A stretch of 64,000 bases of DNA from Heloderma charlesbogerti (Eukaryota > Chordata > Lepidosauria > Squamata > Helodermatidae), in the NCBI GenBank assembly GCA_026122225.1, contig JANEZZ010000522.1:1054001-1118000 (forward strand), in the 5' to 3' direction. Position 1 is the stretch's first letter; each line of letters starts with the position of its first letter. The notes under the pieces are model-generated. The model was given only the letters and a program-made list of their open reading frames with translations. It searched no databases and was not told where the DNA came from. This document shows, one piece after another, positions 8,625 to 20,476 of this stretch. Made by a program: the position numbers and the translations under genes.

Positions 8625-11600
8625 GGCCATATTTGCAAATTGTTGCTTTGATTCAAATGCTCCAGTAGGCGGGTCCCCTCAGCAGAATTCTATTCATGGG
8701 ATGTTCCCACCAGTGGAAGGGAGGGAAATCACTTTCCACTGATTTTCTCTCCCCCCCTGCAATCCCCTAAACTCCCTTGAATCTGCCTCAGAGGGTTGAG
8801 AGACTTTCTGGGTCAGTATGGAGAGTGGCACACCGGGCTGCAGAGAGGAGGAATCTGTGACAATCACCTCCCTCCTCTCTTTCTCCAGCAGAAGTTCCAG
8901 TGGACTGGAGTTCCTTCTACAGATGGAAGGAACTCTTCTGTTCTTGGAGCATTAGCTAGGATCCAAGACAATATATGTAAATCAGCAGTTATAGGTGGCA
9001 AATTGATTTGCACTTTGTTTCTTTTTTCATCAGCACTTCACAGTCTCTTCTCCAACTCCATGCTGCTGCTGTTTTATTCCCTGTTTATTCACTAGCGTCC
9101 CTCTCCCTCTGCTACCAGCCCCCGAGGGTTAGGAGAGAAGGCAAGCAGAAGAACTATATAAGTGCCTTTCAGACAACCAATTTTCCAGCATAACCAGTGA
9201 CTCGAGGCCATCATACGTCCCCCAACATCATCATCATTCCCCCAACATCCTAATTACTTGTCTGTAATAGGAAGAGTCATAACCAGGAAGAAAAAACAGG
9301 CCTCTCCTCTCTCTTTTTGGCAGTAGAACTTTTCTCAAGGGTAGATGCTGGTTGAGCTACCTGGGCCTTCATGAAACATGTGAATGGGTCAGGGACCTGT
9401 GTTGGCTGAAACCCCCAACACATATGGACTGTGGGGACTGGCTATGTTGCATGGGTGCAAGAGATCACCTCTTTAATAAGCATCTGTGTACATGCCCTTA
9501 GATGCTGGTAACATTGTAGCTCCCTTCGTGCATTTATCATGTGAAGGGGTCTCCACACGATTACAGAGCAGTGGGGCTGGACTGCTGGCCCCATCCCTGA
9601 GGTTGCCCAGCTGCCCAGCCCTCCCTCCTTAATCTACACATTGAATTTAGACACCTGCAAGAGGCCTACACATGTAGACAGCTGTGTGAATAAGCTTTCA
9701 CAGGATTGGGATTTTGCATGATCAGGGTTTCTGACCCTGTGGAAGCCTAACTTGTCTTTAGAAGGCTAGTAATTTTCATAAGTGGACCCAGAGAACCTTA
9801 GGGAAATGTTTGATCCCCCATTGCTCCTGAGCTCTATTATGGAGGTATCCTCAGCACCACCATAGTTCTAAAAGGAAAAATCCTGACACAGAGATCTTAA
9901 ACTAAAACAATAGGGTGAACTGATGACATCTTTCCATCTGACTCGTTTTGTTTCCTTCAGTAAATGTGCAGCTGCAACTGATTTGTTTCATGGAACACTA
10001 ATGTCTTCCCTCAGGGCATTGCTTCTGTTACACCAATGTCATATCTTCCCAGCACCTATTTCTGAAAAAACATGTGATTCTTCCACCATGTGATTTCTCA
10101 TTGCTGTTGAGAAACTGTCCTGTGGAATGAGGGTGCACATATGTCTTGGACGTTTACTAGATACTGGCTTAAAAAAAAGTTCCAATAATTCAGAATCCAA
10201 AAAGTCAAGGAAAAATTACCCAGAGAAGAATTCTGTATGCCTCTTTAGGAAAAACAAAACAAAGCGGGGTTGCAATGAAGAAGGGGGGATTAAGTATTCT
10301 TCAGGCTCTGGAGCCAAGGTAGTTCCAGGGCATCACATATGCATCCGTAAAATACTTACTTATGTCGATTACCTTAGTACCCCAAGGGCGCAATCCTATC
10401 CGAATGCCCGTCAGCCTCTGAACCCAGAGGCTGATGGGTATCCTGTGTAGAGCAGGAGGAGTGCAGAAGTGAGCACCGCCTATGGGCATTTTTGCCTGTC
10501 TAGCTAGGGTTCTGCAGAGGGGGAAGGAAGGAGGCTGGGGAGGGCTGGGGATAGCTTGCATTCCCACTTCCCCAGTCCCCTCCCCACCCACAGAACTGCC
10601 CCCTTTCTCTCCTCTCCAAGGTTGCCTTTGCAACAGCCGGGATGGTTCTCCCCATGCCAGCTATGAGGGGGAGGGGACAAGGAGCTTGGACTCCTGGGTC
10701 TGAGGTCAGAGCACTGCTTTGGATCAAGGAAGTCGAACTATGCTACCTTGACCCTCGCTCCCTGATGCTGTCTAGGTGCCATAGGATTGCTCCCTAACAA
10801 TACTATATAACAACAACAATATCAGACTACAGGTTGAAATCCACACAAAATAGCAGAGGGTTTTTAGAAGGGAGGGAGTTAGAGGAAGACGTGTCACCTA
10901 TCAGGAGTAAAGTTGCTGGCGCTTGCTCATCCCAATACATTTGGTAGGGGTCCAATCAGGATCCATAAGGCTGCCTGGTGAACGTGAAATGGAAACTGGC
11001 AGGGATTTATTCATTTTTAATCGAGAAGTGGTTCTATCCTGGAATACATAGTTTGTTTTGGGAAGAGGGCTGTCATTTATAATAATTTCCAGAGACACAC
11101 AAATAACTTTGAAGATAATTGTCTGTGGAAGTATTTTATTTTGTCTCTTTGTTTTTAAGAATAACTACTTTTCATTGGCACTGTTGTATTGAGCTGTTTT
11201 TTAAAAAACCTATTTTATACACGGTTCTATGTTTTATAGGATATATATTTTATCTGATTTGTTGTTAGTTGCGCTTGGCATTGTTGTGTAGAAAGGTGGG
11301 ATATACATTTTAAATAAATATAATGAAAGAAACGACAGATTTTCAGATGTTGGCTACCTGGAGCGATTCATACCATTAGCAGGACTGGCTAATTTCAGGA
11401 TTGTTATCTAATTGTTTGTTTAATCACATTCCCATATGCTGAGGACTCCTATAGTCTGCTGTGCTTCATTTATAACTTGGCTCCTGAGGAAGATTTTGTG
11501 GAGACAAGTTCGGAGATTAACTTCCCTTCAGCTCTTGCCGAGTTGGGTCCTGACTGAATTCTGTGGCTTTCCATAGCTCTTTACTATTCGGCAGGAATCA

Positions 11601-12265
11601 AATTTACCAGAGTTCTTCATATGGAGATTTTGTGACTGTGGTTTACCACTATTTGTTATACACCTGTGCACAAGGCCCTTGCATATTCTAAAAAACTGAC
11701 TGTTCTGGTGATGCATCTTTGTTATTTACTTAATTCCAATGCTGACATGTTTTTTTTTTTCACCACTTGGAGTTTCAGTACTTGTAGGACAACCTTTTTC
11801 TTTCCGCCCCCCCCCCCAAGTCCTCCCGTACATTGCCTGGGCAATCAAGTCCCAAGTATGTGATGCTCGCAGGATGTTCTTAAGGACTGTATTAGCAGCT
11901 GCTTAGAGTTTCATCTCCAGGAAAATTAGCTATGGATGATGACACCTTTTCCTGCCTTGGTCCTATGCTGTGCAGGTAGGCGGCAGCCTAAAGGAACCCC
12001 GGTGGAGTCACATGTCTTGCTGAATACAATACTCAGTTCTGGCTGTCAAGGACAACAATGTGTGCCAAGATGGGAGTGCAGATGCAGTGTCTTTTCATTA
12101 GCATAGAAGAGTCCTGCCACATGCATAAATGCATGCCAGGATGTATTAATGCCCAAAGTGAGCCAACCAGCAGGCTCCCTCTAATCCTGCTGTTGTATAA
12201 TGAACGAGATTATTGACCAGGAGAAGTGAAGCCCGGGGAATGAATAAGGAACCAAGCCCTCCTTT
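8625..12265. other. Unassigned sequence with minor repeat traces
   Basis: No gene is visible. At about 11170-11330 the sequence ends in GGTGGGATATACATTTTAAATAAATA, the usual look of a LINE 3' tail on the plus strand. A separate fold-back element occupies 10386-10794. Confidence 0.4.
10386..10794. mobile_element. Fold-back MITE with GGGCGCAATCCTAT ends
   Basis: The left end GGGCGCAATCCTAT and the right end ATAGGATTGCTCCC are inverted repeats of each other. The element shares these ends with the 106-bp element at 61211-61316. An internal hairpin (CAGCCTCTG ... CAGAGGCTG) lies at about 10412-10434. A clean target duplication is not visible, so the exact limits are approximate. Confidence 0.55.
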
Positions 12266-12270
12266 TTTTC

Positions 12271-12650
12271 ATAGAATAATAGAATATAGGGTTGGAAGGG
12301 GCCTACAATACCATCGAGTCCAACCCCCTGCTCAATGCAGGAATCCAAGTCAGAGCATCCCTGACAGAGGGCTGTCCAGCCTCATCTTGAATGCCTCCAG
12401 TGTGGGAGAGCCCACCACCTCCCTAGGTAATCGGTTTCATTGTCGTATTGCTCCAACAGTCAGGAAGTTTCTCCTGATGTTCAGCCAGAATCTGGCTTCC
12501 TGTAACTTGAGCCCATTATTCCGTGTCCTGCTCTCTGGGATGATCGAGAAGAGATCCTGTTCTTCGTCTCTGTAACAACCTTTCAAGTACTTGAAGAGTG
12601 CTATCATATCGCCCCCTTTAACCATCACCAGATGCATAACTTTGTTCCTT
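12271..12650 (-). mobile_element. CR1 LINE 3' end
   Basis: The reverse complement carries the CR1 ORF2 C-terminal block plus the short 3' UTR ending in the CR1 octamer-type tail (ATTCTATG-like). On the minus strand about 12637-12437 retains KYLKGCYRDEEQDLFSIIPE and RTRNNGLKLQEARFWLNI. The copy is 5'-truncated near 12650, with frame damage, and cannot move. Confidence 0.88.
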
Positions 12651-12894
12651 CCGTGTTATTGCTCCAGCATTGTCAGGGTCGGTAACTTCATAGGTTTTCC
12701 TGGCTCTTCATACTGAAATACGACACCCATTCAGAGACAGGGGTGGGATCCATTCATTTCCAGTCTGTGTCAGGTTCGCATATCTTCATTCATAAGTCTG
12801 TTCCTTCTTGTTTCTCAATTAATCCACATTTTTTAAAAAATCTGCATGAAAATTTGTATTTAAATATGTATTTTTTGAACAAATTTTCTCGCAA

Positions 12895-12962
12895 AGTAGA
12901 TGCTGGCTGGAAATTATGGGAGTTGCAGCACAACACTTCTGGAGGGCACCAGGCTGGGGAAG
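12895..12962. mobile_element. Half of a 'GGCACCAGG' fold-back MITE
   Basis: GGGAGTTGCAGCACAACACTTCTGGAGGGCACCAGGCTGGGGAAG follows the order of the right arm in better copies (for example 63660-63745). The left arm is missing. The long word is quoted only as its parts: GGGAGTTGCAG, TTCTGGAGGGCACCAGG, CTGGGGAAG. Confidence 0.55.
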
Positions 12963-13362
12963 AGGCAGACGCTGGGTCAATGATTAATGACTGTTTCCAC
13001 TCTCCTCGTCCCACATCACCCACTGTCAGGGTTATCTTGCTAGTTGCTACCAGTCTGACTTGAAGGTAGATTCATCTTGTTCCATACATTTCCCTGCCTA
13101 TTATACTATGCCCCCTTATCATATGCTGGTGGTTCAAGCACATGGAACATATATAGCTGTTGCTGTATAAAATGCTTTCTGTGCATTATGTTCCACTACC
13201 AATGACCACTGCCTGCGCATTGCTTCCTGTGAACGCTATGCCTGTGTCAGGAGTGCTCCTCAGAACTGTCAGCTTCAGAGCCATAGTTTCTGCTAGATGC
13301 AACTGTTTCATAGCGTTCTAGTTCTACTGGAACTAAATGCTTGCTGTGTGAACATCAAGGCT

Positions 13363-13363
13363 G

Positions 13364-13396
<33 letters not shown>
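13363..13396. repeat. (ATC)n microsatellite
   Basis: About 11 uninterrupted trinucleotide units at the 3' end of the L3-like LINE, where such LINEs commonly end in simple repeats. Confidence 0.9.
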
Positions 13397-13894
13397 TTAC
13401 ATTCCTATACCACCCCATAGCTGAAGCTCTCTGGGCAGTTTACAGAAGTTAAAACATTAAAAACAATATCAAAAGTTTAAAAGCCATTGACACAAAAGCA
13501 CGCAGACAAAACACACAAACAACATATGGCTAAAAACAACTTTGAACTGCCAGTCATAACTAAAGACCCATCCAAGACTGATTAAAATTCATCATGTGAT
13601 GCTAAATGCCTGAGAAAAGAGATAGGTCTTAACCTGGTGCTGAAAAGATAACAATGTTGGTTCCAGGCAGACCTCATTGGGGAGCTTGTTCCACAGATGG
13701 GGGGCCACCACTGCGAAGGCCCTCTTCCTCATTGCCACCTTCTGAGTTTCCCTTGGAGGCAGCACTCAGAGGAGGACCTTAGATATTGAATGTAGAATGC
13801 AGGTAGGTTCATTTTGGGAGAGGCGTGCCGTCAGGTATCGTGGTCCCAAGCTGTGTAGGGCTTTATAGGTTAAAACCAGCACCTTGAATTAAGC

Positions 13895-14737
13895 TCAGAA
13901 GCATATAGGCAGCCAGTGCAAGTGGGCTAGATTCAGTCTTATATGTGCAGACCTTCTACTCCCAGGTATCAATCTGGTCTCTGCATTTTGCATGAGCTGC
14001 AGCTTCCAAATCATCTTCAAAGGAAGCCCCGTGTAGAGCGCATTGCAGTAATCTAACTTGGAGGTTACCAGAGCATAGACAACTGAAGCCAAGTTATCCA
14101 TGTCCAGATAGGGGTATTACTGGGCCATCAGCCAAAGATGGTAGAAGGCACTCCATGCCACTGAGGCCAGCTGAGCCTCAAGTGACAAGGATGGCTCCAG
14201 GAGGACCCCCAAGCTACAGACCTGCTCCTTCAGGGGGAGTGCAACCGCATTCAGAACAGGTTGAACACCCTCCATCTGGTCAGCAGAACCACCCACCAAC
14301 AGCATCTCAGTCTTGTCTAGATTGAGCTTCAGTTTATTAGCCCTCATCCAGTCCATTGTTGCAGCCAGGCACTGATTCAGCACATCCACAGCCTCACCTG
14401 ATGAAGATGAAAGCAGAAATAGAGTGTGTGTCATTGGCGGACTGATGACAGCACACTCCAAAACTCTGGATGTTTGGATGTCTGCACTCAATCGTTTCAT
14501 ACAGATGTTGAACATCATGGGGGACAAAACTGACTCCTGTGGAAGCCCATATTGGAGAATCCACAGTGCTGAGCAGTGTTTCCCAAGCACCACCTTCTGG
14601 AGCCGACCCTCCAAGTAGGAGTGAAACCATTGCAATGCAGTGCCTCCCACTCCCAATTCAGAGAGCAGTCCCAGAAGAATACCATGGTCGATGGTATTGA
14701 AAGCCACCGAGAGATCAATGAGAATCAACGGGGTCAC
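13895..14737 (-). pseudogene. L3-like ORF2 reverse transcriptase remnant
   Basis: Reading 14737 to 14117 gives RT motif A in the form LILIDLSVAFNTIDHGILL. It is followed by LGVGGTALQWFHSYLEGR, the QESVLSPMMFN block, and MRANKLKLNLDKTEMLLVGG (the post-catalytic KLNLDKTE motif). The catalytic YADD region is degraded to an SANDT-like sequence and lies across a frame change near 14450. A second frame (14101-13895) continues with ALVTSKLDYCNALYTGLPLK and ends in HLHWLPI, the standard C-terminal end of this LINE group. Stops and frame changes make it inactive. Confidence 0.85.
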
Positions 14738-15404
14738 GCTCCCCCTGTCTTTTTCCTGATATAGGTCATCATATAGGTGACCAAGGCTATTTCTGTGCCA
14801 AAACCTGGCCTGAACCCCAATTGAAATGGAACCAGATAATCGGTCTCATCCAAGAATGTCTGGAGCTGTTTGGCAACCACCTGCTCAAGGACCTTGCCCA
14901 GGAATGGAACATTTGCAACTGCCCTATAATTATTAAGGTTTATCCAAGTCTAGGGAGCTTTCTTCAGGAGTGGTCTCACCACCGCCTTTTTCAGGCAGCC
15001 TGGGACCATTCCCTCTCCCAAGGAGGCATTAGTCACCTCCCTAGCCCAGCCAGCTGTTCCCATCCTGCTAGTTTTTATTAGCCAAGAGAGGCAAGGATCC
15101 AGTATGGAAGTGGTTGTACGAACCTATCCAAGCACCTTGTCCACATCCTCGAGCTGTACCAACTGAAATTCATCCAAGAAAACTGGACAAGACTGTGCTC
15201 TGGATACCTCACCAGATTCACCTGCAGTACTGGAGTCTAAGTCCCAACGGATGCAAGATATCTTATTCTGAAAGTGCCTAGGCAGTGCATCACAGCAGGC
15301 CTCAGATGGTTCCATAGTGTCCTTAGGGCCAGAATGTAAAAGGCCCTGGACAATCCTAAAAAGCTCCACTGGGCAGCATATGGATGATTGAATAGAGGCA
15401 ATGC

Positions 15405-16227
15405 TAGGGATGTACGAAAGTCACTTACCTTTTCGCAGCTTTGATTCGCGGTGGGGGGGAGGCGCTCCATCCCTCCCCCCGGAATCCTCCCTGTGCCGGC
15501 TCTGCTCTGTGGTGGCTCCACGGAGCTGCTGGCCAGGGCCATCCGCAGCTGGAGTTCCGGCCATGGCCGGCTGCTGCGGCCGCAAATGGCGGCCGCTGTA
15601 GCAGCCATCATTTGCATCCTGCCAGGCTGCCGCGATAGGCTACGTAAGAATATACGTAGCCTATAATGGCAAAGAGCAGGGGCACAAACGGCGGCCGCTA
15701 CGCCGTTTGCGCTGCTGCTCTTTCCGTGATAGGCTACGTAAGTATTTATGTAGCCTATCACGGTAAAGGCAGCTACGCAAATGGCATAGTGGCTGCCATT
15801 TGCGTGGCTGCCTTTACTGTGATAGGCTATGTAAATACTTACATAGCCTATCACGGAAAGAGGAGCGGCACAAATGGCATAGCGGCCGCCGTTTGCGCCC
15901 CTGCTCTTTGCCGTGATAGGCTATGTAAATACTTACGTAGCCTATCACGGCGGCCTGGCAGGACACAAATGGCGGCCGCTACGGCGGCTGCCATTTGCGG
16001 CCACAGCAGCTGGCTGAGAGACCAGGTGCTGCCGCCGCTGCCGGAGCCGCCGGAGCCGCCGCCGGAGCCACCGCTGCCGCCACATCCGCCCCACGTAAGC
16101 TTCGTCCCGGGGGGGATTCCGCGGGGTGGCAGGGGGTGGGAGGCCGTTCCGCCATGGGTTTCGGGGGGCTGAATGCCAGTGCATTCGGCCTCACTGAAAT
16201 CTGTGGCGGAATTCTCCACCATCCCTA
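15405..16227. mobile_element. Palindromic-array hAT-type element, copy 1
   Basis: The terminal bases are TAGGGATG at the left and CATCCCTA at the right. The 8-bp target duplication GGCAATGC is exact (15397-15404 and 16228-16235). Four GATAGGCTAYGTAA-type palindromes sit near 15633-15668, 15725-15762, 15819-15856 and 15912-15950. They alternate with CAAATGGC/GCCATTTG palindromes near 15582, 15690, 15777, 15871 and 15966. The whole of 15605-15985 is also an inverted repeat about a centre near 15790. The left arm (A) has an outward donor AGGTAAGT on the minus strand (15430-15423). The right arm (B) has a decayed ACGTAAGC at 16093-16100, and its ATG has become ATT. It is inserted in the L3-like LINE. 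Confidence 0.93.
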
Positions 16228-16296
16228 GGCAATGCAATTTTTTTTCCTTGCTGCTCTCACTGCCTTTGAATGTACCTGGCCGTAGGCACACACCAG

Positions 16297-16440
16297 GATT
16301 TATAGCAGGTGAAGGCAACCTGGTTCCTTCCAGATGTTTTGAACTACAACTCCCATCAGCCCTGACTATTGGCCACATTGGCTGGGACTTATGGGAGTCC
16401 GTAACATTTGGAGGGCACCAGGTTGCTTCCCCCCTTTCTA
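16297..16440. mobile_element. Fold-back MITE, 'GGCACCAGG' family
   Basis: It starts with GAAGGCAACCTGG and ends with CCAGGTTGCTTCCCCCC, an inverted pair. The centre has ACTACAACTCCCATCAGCC and its imperfect complement. This is one of about ten copies of a short palindromic element in the window. The copy at 28048 shows the 8-bp duplication expected of hAT MITEs. Confidence 0.72.
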
Positions 16441-16462
16441 GAGTCTCCAATGGGGGTGCTGT

Positions 16463-16690
16463 AGTAATTTATTTATTTCATTTATATCCCACCTTTTTTC
16501 CTCTTTGAGGAACCCAAGGTGGTGTATATAATTCTCCTTGTCTCCATTTTATCCTCATAACAACAACCCTGTGAGGTAGGTTGGGCTGTGTCTGTGACTG
16601 ACCCAAAGTCAGCCAGTGAACTTCCATGGCCAAGTGGGGACTAGAACCCCAGCTCCCAGTCCAACACTACACCAAACTGGTAATTGACCA
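16463..16690 (-). mobile_element. MIR-like tRNA SINE with (ATTT)n tail
   Basis: The reverse complement starts with a tRNA-like head (GTGTAGTGTTGG, then GGGTTCTAGTCCCC as B-box). It continues with the MIR-like core ACCTACCTCACAGGGTTGTTG and ends in the CCACCTTGGGTTCC / GGGATATAAATG tail plus ATAAATAAAT. The same family is at 53349-53630 and 59576-59812. Confidence 0.75.
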
Positions 16691-17250
16691 TCTGTTTGAA
16701 TACTTAGTGGGAAGGTGGCCAAGAACCTCCCAGAATGATTACACTTAAGTCCTAGTGGTAGATGTCATGACATCACTCATTACAAAAGTATCATGACCCT
16801 TTATTCAAGCCTAGCAAAGCAGAATTTTAAAATGAATGGATGAGACAGAGCTGCAGGCTCTGGGACCCTCCCACTGTGTTTTCTGAACAATAGCAGAGAG
16901 GATAGAATACGGCCAGTGGTGAAATGGTGCCCGATGGAAGGCTGACTGATGTTCTTTACCATTGATGTGTCTGGTACCTTAATTTTGACTTGAGTTAAAG
17001 GAGCACATTTGAGTGCTCAAGTTCTGCAAGGAAGGTTTAAGCAGTGGCATGTGAGCTAAGTTCAGCTTTCTGACCACAGAAGAAATCCTATTCCTTTAAT
17101 TGCAGGGATGGCCAAGGGAGGTTAGCAATTGTTTGTTGCTTGGGGTGAGGAAGAAACCAGTGCAGGAAGCGGATTTGACTAGATTCTGAAAACAAATTCG
17201 ACAGCTGCACACATGCTGGTTTGAATATCTGGTCCTGTCTCGTCTGACAG

Positions 17251-17367
17251 TCATCATGCATTTATCTGTAGAAGATGCAATTAGGTCCTGGCTGCAGAGC
17301 AATTTGGGGATGCTCTGTTCCAAAAGCAGTAAAAAGATAGAGAGTTATGTGTTCTTCCCATGTCAAG
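17251..17367 (+). CDS. Candidate 117-nt internal exon, gene unknown
   Basis: The acceptor GTCCTGTCTCGTCTGACAG and the donor CAAG|GTAAGA enclose a segment open in only one frame: 2 nt, then 38 codons, then 1 nt. The peptide contains SVEDAIRSWLQSNLGMLCSK and KKIESYVFFPCQ. It looks like globular protein sequence and lies in non-repetitive DNA. It leaves phase 1 and so joins in frame to the candidate exon at 40998-41050 (junction codon GTG). I do not recognise the family. If real, the gene runs on the plus strand across most of the window, and the transposons here sit in its introns. Confidence 0.42.
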
Positions 17368-17374
17368 GTAAGAT

Positions 17375-18815
17375 GTATCAGCCATAGAGACTCCTGTAGG
17401 AAAATATGCATGATTAATATTTTCTCTTAATGGGTGAGATTTAAGGCCAGGCATCATTCAATCCCAGGTCCTAACAATCACTTAGCAATAGTTTATCAGA
17501 AGTTCTGGAGTGGAATTTTGAATAATTTCCCCATTTGTGCTGAGTGTAATGTGCTTCTCCTTGTAAAAGCCATGATGCAATACGGTTACAAATTTCTTCC
17601 ATCATGTGCTTTATTTCCAGCTTCAGGCTTGGCTTAGTCTAGCATAAAGCCAATTCCTATGCTCCCAGAGGTACATAAGTCAAGTGATAGCCCTCTGCAC
17701 AAAAATAAATGCTATCCTTAAAGAATAGAGTGTGGTACTATGCCTTGAAATCCCCTCCCCACCCCTAGGACTATTACAGAAGTGGTTGAAAGAAAGGTAT
17801 TTTTCAGTATATGCTTTCATATAAAAGAATCACTTGCCATAAACACTAACTTTGTGCCACAGGCTATGCCAATCATAAACTGAAAACAACTTCAGATTCA
17901 TGTTTCAAACGTAAAACACTGGATGTGGCTGTTTTTTTGTTTTTACAATGATGATTGAATTAATCATCATTAATTAATAATTCCTCCCACGGCATGGGAG
18001 TTGGGATGGAAGCTCAACCTCATAATCCACTCCTACTTTCTGCCCCCTCTGCCTCTTCCTTCCTAAAGACTGGAGGGTATAATTTGGTTGGATTTCCTGA
18101 AAAAGTATTTTGTTTAATAACAATAGCAATTGGAAAATATCCATCATAATGAGAGTTAAACTGTTCTGGAAATCTGCAATACGAAGACCCAGATATGGTG
18201 TGTAGCACAAGGCTACTTTTTAAATCACCAAAGCAATTCAGAGTCTAACAGAGCGATGCTCCTACACGTCAGTTGCCCAGTGCGCACTAACATCACTTTA
18301 AAATTGACATAGTGTAGTCTGGATCCTGCGCGCTCCCAGCAGCAAAGTTGGGAAGTAAATGGCGCCACACTAAGCAAAAGGCAACATAGCAACAATGGCA
18401 GACACAACCCATGCGTTTATGGTAATACCACCAATGGCCTCTAATCACAGCATGGTATGTCAGTGATGCCTCCACATCACCCATGCATGGCAGCGGGAAG
18501 ACATCTGTATGCCATCACGCCACCACGCAGTCAAGACACAATCCTGAAGACACAATGGTGCCACAGCAGCACAAACAGTGTCAACTGCTGCGGTTCCCCT
18601 AGAATATGTTTTGTAGCTAACATACAGCTCTGCAAACTGAGTTTGGGCCCCCTGATACCATACACAGCCAGCATGCAGCCACCCTTTTTGCAGGGAAACA
18701 CACAGGAACATGCAGGGAAGAAAGTCAAACAGTCCAGTACAATATGCAGCCAGATCACTTGGCGGAAAGCATGTATGGGAAGCCTCCAGGAGACAGGTTT
18801 GAGTCCCACTGGGTG
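17375..18815. other. Unassigned sequence
   Basis: I see no gene or named repeat. A T/A-rich block at 17940-17985 contains ATTAATCATCATTAATTAAT. The part at 18225-18815 has an even base composition and GCC/CAC-rich wording unlike its surroundings, and may belong to an older repeat that continues into the fold-back element at 18822. Confidence 0.4.
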
Positions 18816-18821
18816 AACGTT

Positions 18822-19137
18822 GGGCAGAATCCAACAGGGTGCTCATACGACCTGCCAACTCCATTGTGCAGGCAGCCCCCGTTGCTTGCACAATAGCGAT
18901 TTAGGACTTCCAGGGCAACCCCAAACCAGGCAGGTTGACGGAGCTTGCTGAAGGGAACGTCCAGAATTGAGCAATTCCGTTGCACAAGTAGGATCTACCA
19001 CATACGGGGGGGGGGGGGAATCTCCCTTGTGGATCCTACTTGCACAACGGAATTGGCGGGACCCACTGCTTGTGGAAGGCAACCATCGGGGCAGGCAAGA
19101 ATCAGCAGGGGCATAAGCTCACTGTTGGATTCTGCCC
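18822..19137. mobile_element. Fold-back MITE with GGGCAGAATCCAACAG ends
   Basis: The left end GGGCAGAATCCAACAGGGTG and the right end CACTGTTGGATTCTGCCC are inverted repeats. An inner stem of 24 perfectly complementary bases lies at 18972-18995 and 19032-19055 (CAATTCCGTTGCACAAGTAG and its complement). It is separated by a loop with 13 consecutive G at 19006-19018. No clear target duplication could be identified, so the superfamily is open. Confidence 0.7.
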
Positions 19138-19976
19138 TTTGCCCCTTTGAAGGAAAGGAGCCTTTTGCCAGGGAGGTTGAAGTGAAAAACTAGGATGAGC
19201 CACAACGGAAAACACAACTGCACTTTCACAGGAACAACTATTGTGATGTATTTATTGATCTATTTTATTCAAAGAAATATTTCTTTACCGCCTTTCAACC
19301 ATCATGGGCCATACAAAAATAAGTATATTCGAGGAAAGCTGCATACAAAAACTGTACATTTGGGAAAAGTTGCATAGAAAAATAAATGTGATTTTGTGTG
19401 TGTTTTTAAAACAATAATCCTTTGAAGGCTGATGCAGAAATGGGACAGAATGGACTTGAAAGAGAATGATGCATCTCTCCGTAGGGGGGATGTGCTATGA
19501 GGAACACAATACAAGGCCAGGGTGCGATAGAGCCCCATGCTGTCATCTGAGTTACATGTTAGATGCATGAAGTTAAATATTGCTGTCAGTCTGGTGCGAT
19601 TTGGCCGAGAAGTTAGAATCCCATTCTCTACCTTGGCTCTGAGAGAAGAGCAGAGGGGTGGCATTTGGGGGCTCTCTATTGACCTCTCTGCAAGTGTTTT
19701 GAGCCTTTGACTCATGATGCCTTTTTTGCCGGTGTAACATTATGCTGTCTCCAGGCATTGGACAAAGTAGGGTCCCAACCAAGCTCTGCTCATCTCCTGA
19801 AACACCCTGATGCCACCTATATTTGGCAACTATGCCAGTGGCATTGCACCAGCAGTTGGATGGCATGGCATCGTACAAGCATGTCCTTGGTGACAGGCCA
19901 ATATGGAGTTCCTGATGCCAGGGGATCTTGCGAATCGGCCACCACTGCAGAGGACTTAGAGTATCTCTACACCAGC

Positions 19977-20025
19977 CTAAAATCCTGCATTTAAAACAGG
20001 GCTTTCTGCTTCCGTTTTAAATGCA
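19977..20025. repeat. Short inverted repeat
   Basis: TGCATTTAAAAC and GTTTTAAATGCA form a perfect 12-bp stem with a loop of about 18 bases. No associated gene is visible. Confidence 0.6.
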
Positions 20026-20476
20026 AGATCATGACGGACTCCCTTTACATGGTCTTCCTTCCCGCCCTTTCCCCTTTATTTGAGTCTTCCATATGTTTCA
20101 TAATACAGCCTCTAGATGGTGCTGTGGCCTAGCTCCTCTCATTGCAGGTTTTCCTCTTTTCACAGGGAACTCGGGCGCGGTAATTTGGTAGCTTATCTCC
20201 AATCTTTTAAAGAATGGAAAAAAGGTCATTTACTGAGGGAGACACCCTGGAGGTTGACAACGTCATCTCACCTGCAAACTTCCGTGAGTTACCAATCTCA
20301 ACAGCAGGGCAAAAGCTCAGTGTGAAGGAGCCCTTAGCGTCCTATATATCTTTCCGTCCAGCATCCACAGGATTGCACTGTAATATGTTGGGTTGGATGA
20401 ACATTTGGCTGCCCCCCTCCTATGCTTTAGTTTCTCCATGCAGGGAGAAATGCAAACTGGAGGGTAGGCTGGCAAG

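Larger units (their letters stand above)
13396..16290 (-). mobile_element. L3/CR1-group LINE, 5'-truncated, split by a hAT-type element
   Basis: The 3' UTR lies at 13396-13890 (CATAGCTGAAGCTCTCTGGG wording, typical of this LINE group). ORF2 lies to the right. The reverse transcriptase core sits at about 14100-14750 and the pre-polymerase region at about 15120-15396. The element is interrupted exactly at 15405-16227 by the palindromic element copy 1, and its ORF continues on the far side at 16236-16290. Removing the insert and one copy of GGCAATGC restores the LINE frame (ARKKNCIAS then IQSSICCPVELFRIVQG). Confidence 0.82.

Noticed and set aside
15530..16110. CpG-island / host promoter with YY1-like sites
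   Set aside because: The CpG-rich sequence lies wholly inside a transposon copy and recurs in six others; no adjacent host first exon is visible.
15666..16172. Long open frames on both strands across palindromic copies (also 34646-34966, 44815-45093, 50951-51286) with repeated IGYVNIYVAYHG / RLRKYLRSLSRL peptides
   Set aside because: The peptides are the two-strand translations of the same 36-bp palindromes, and length in multiples of three keeps frames open. No domain, and they change between copies.
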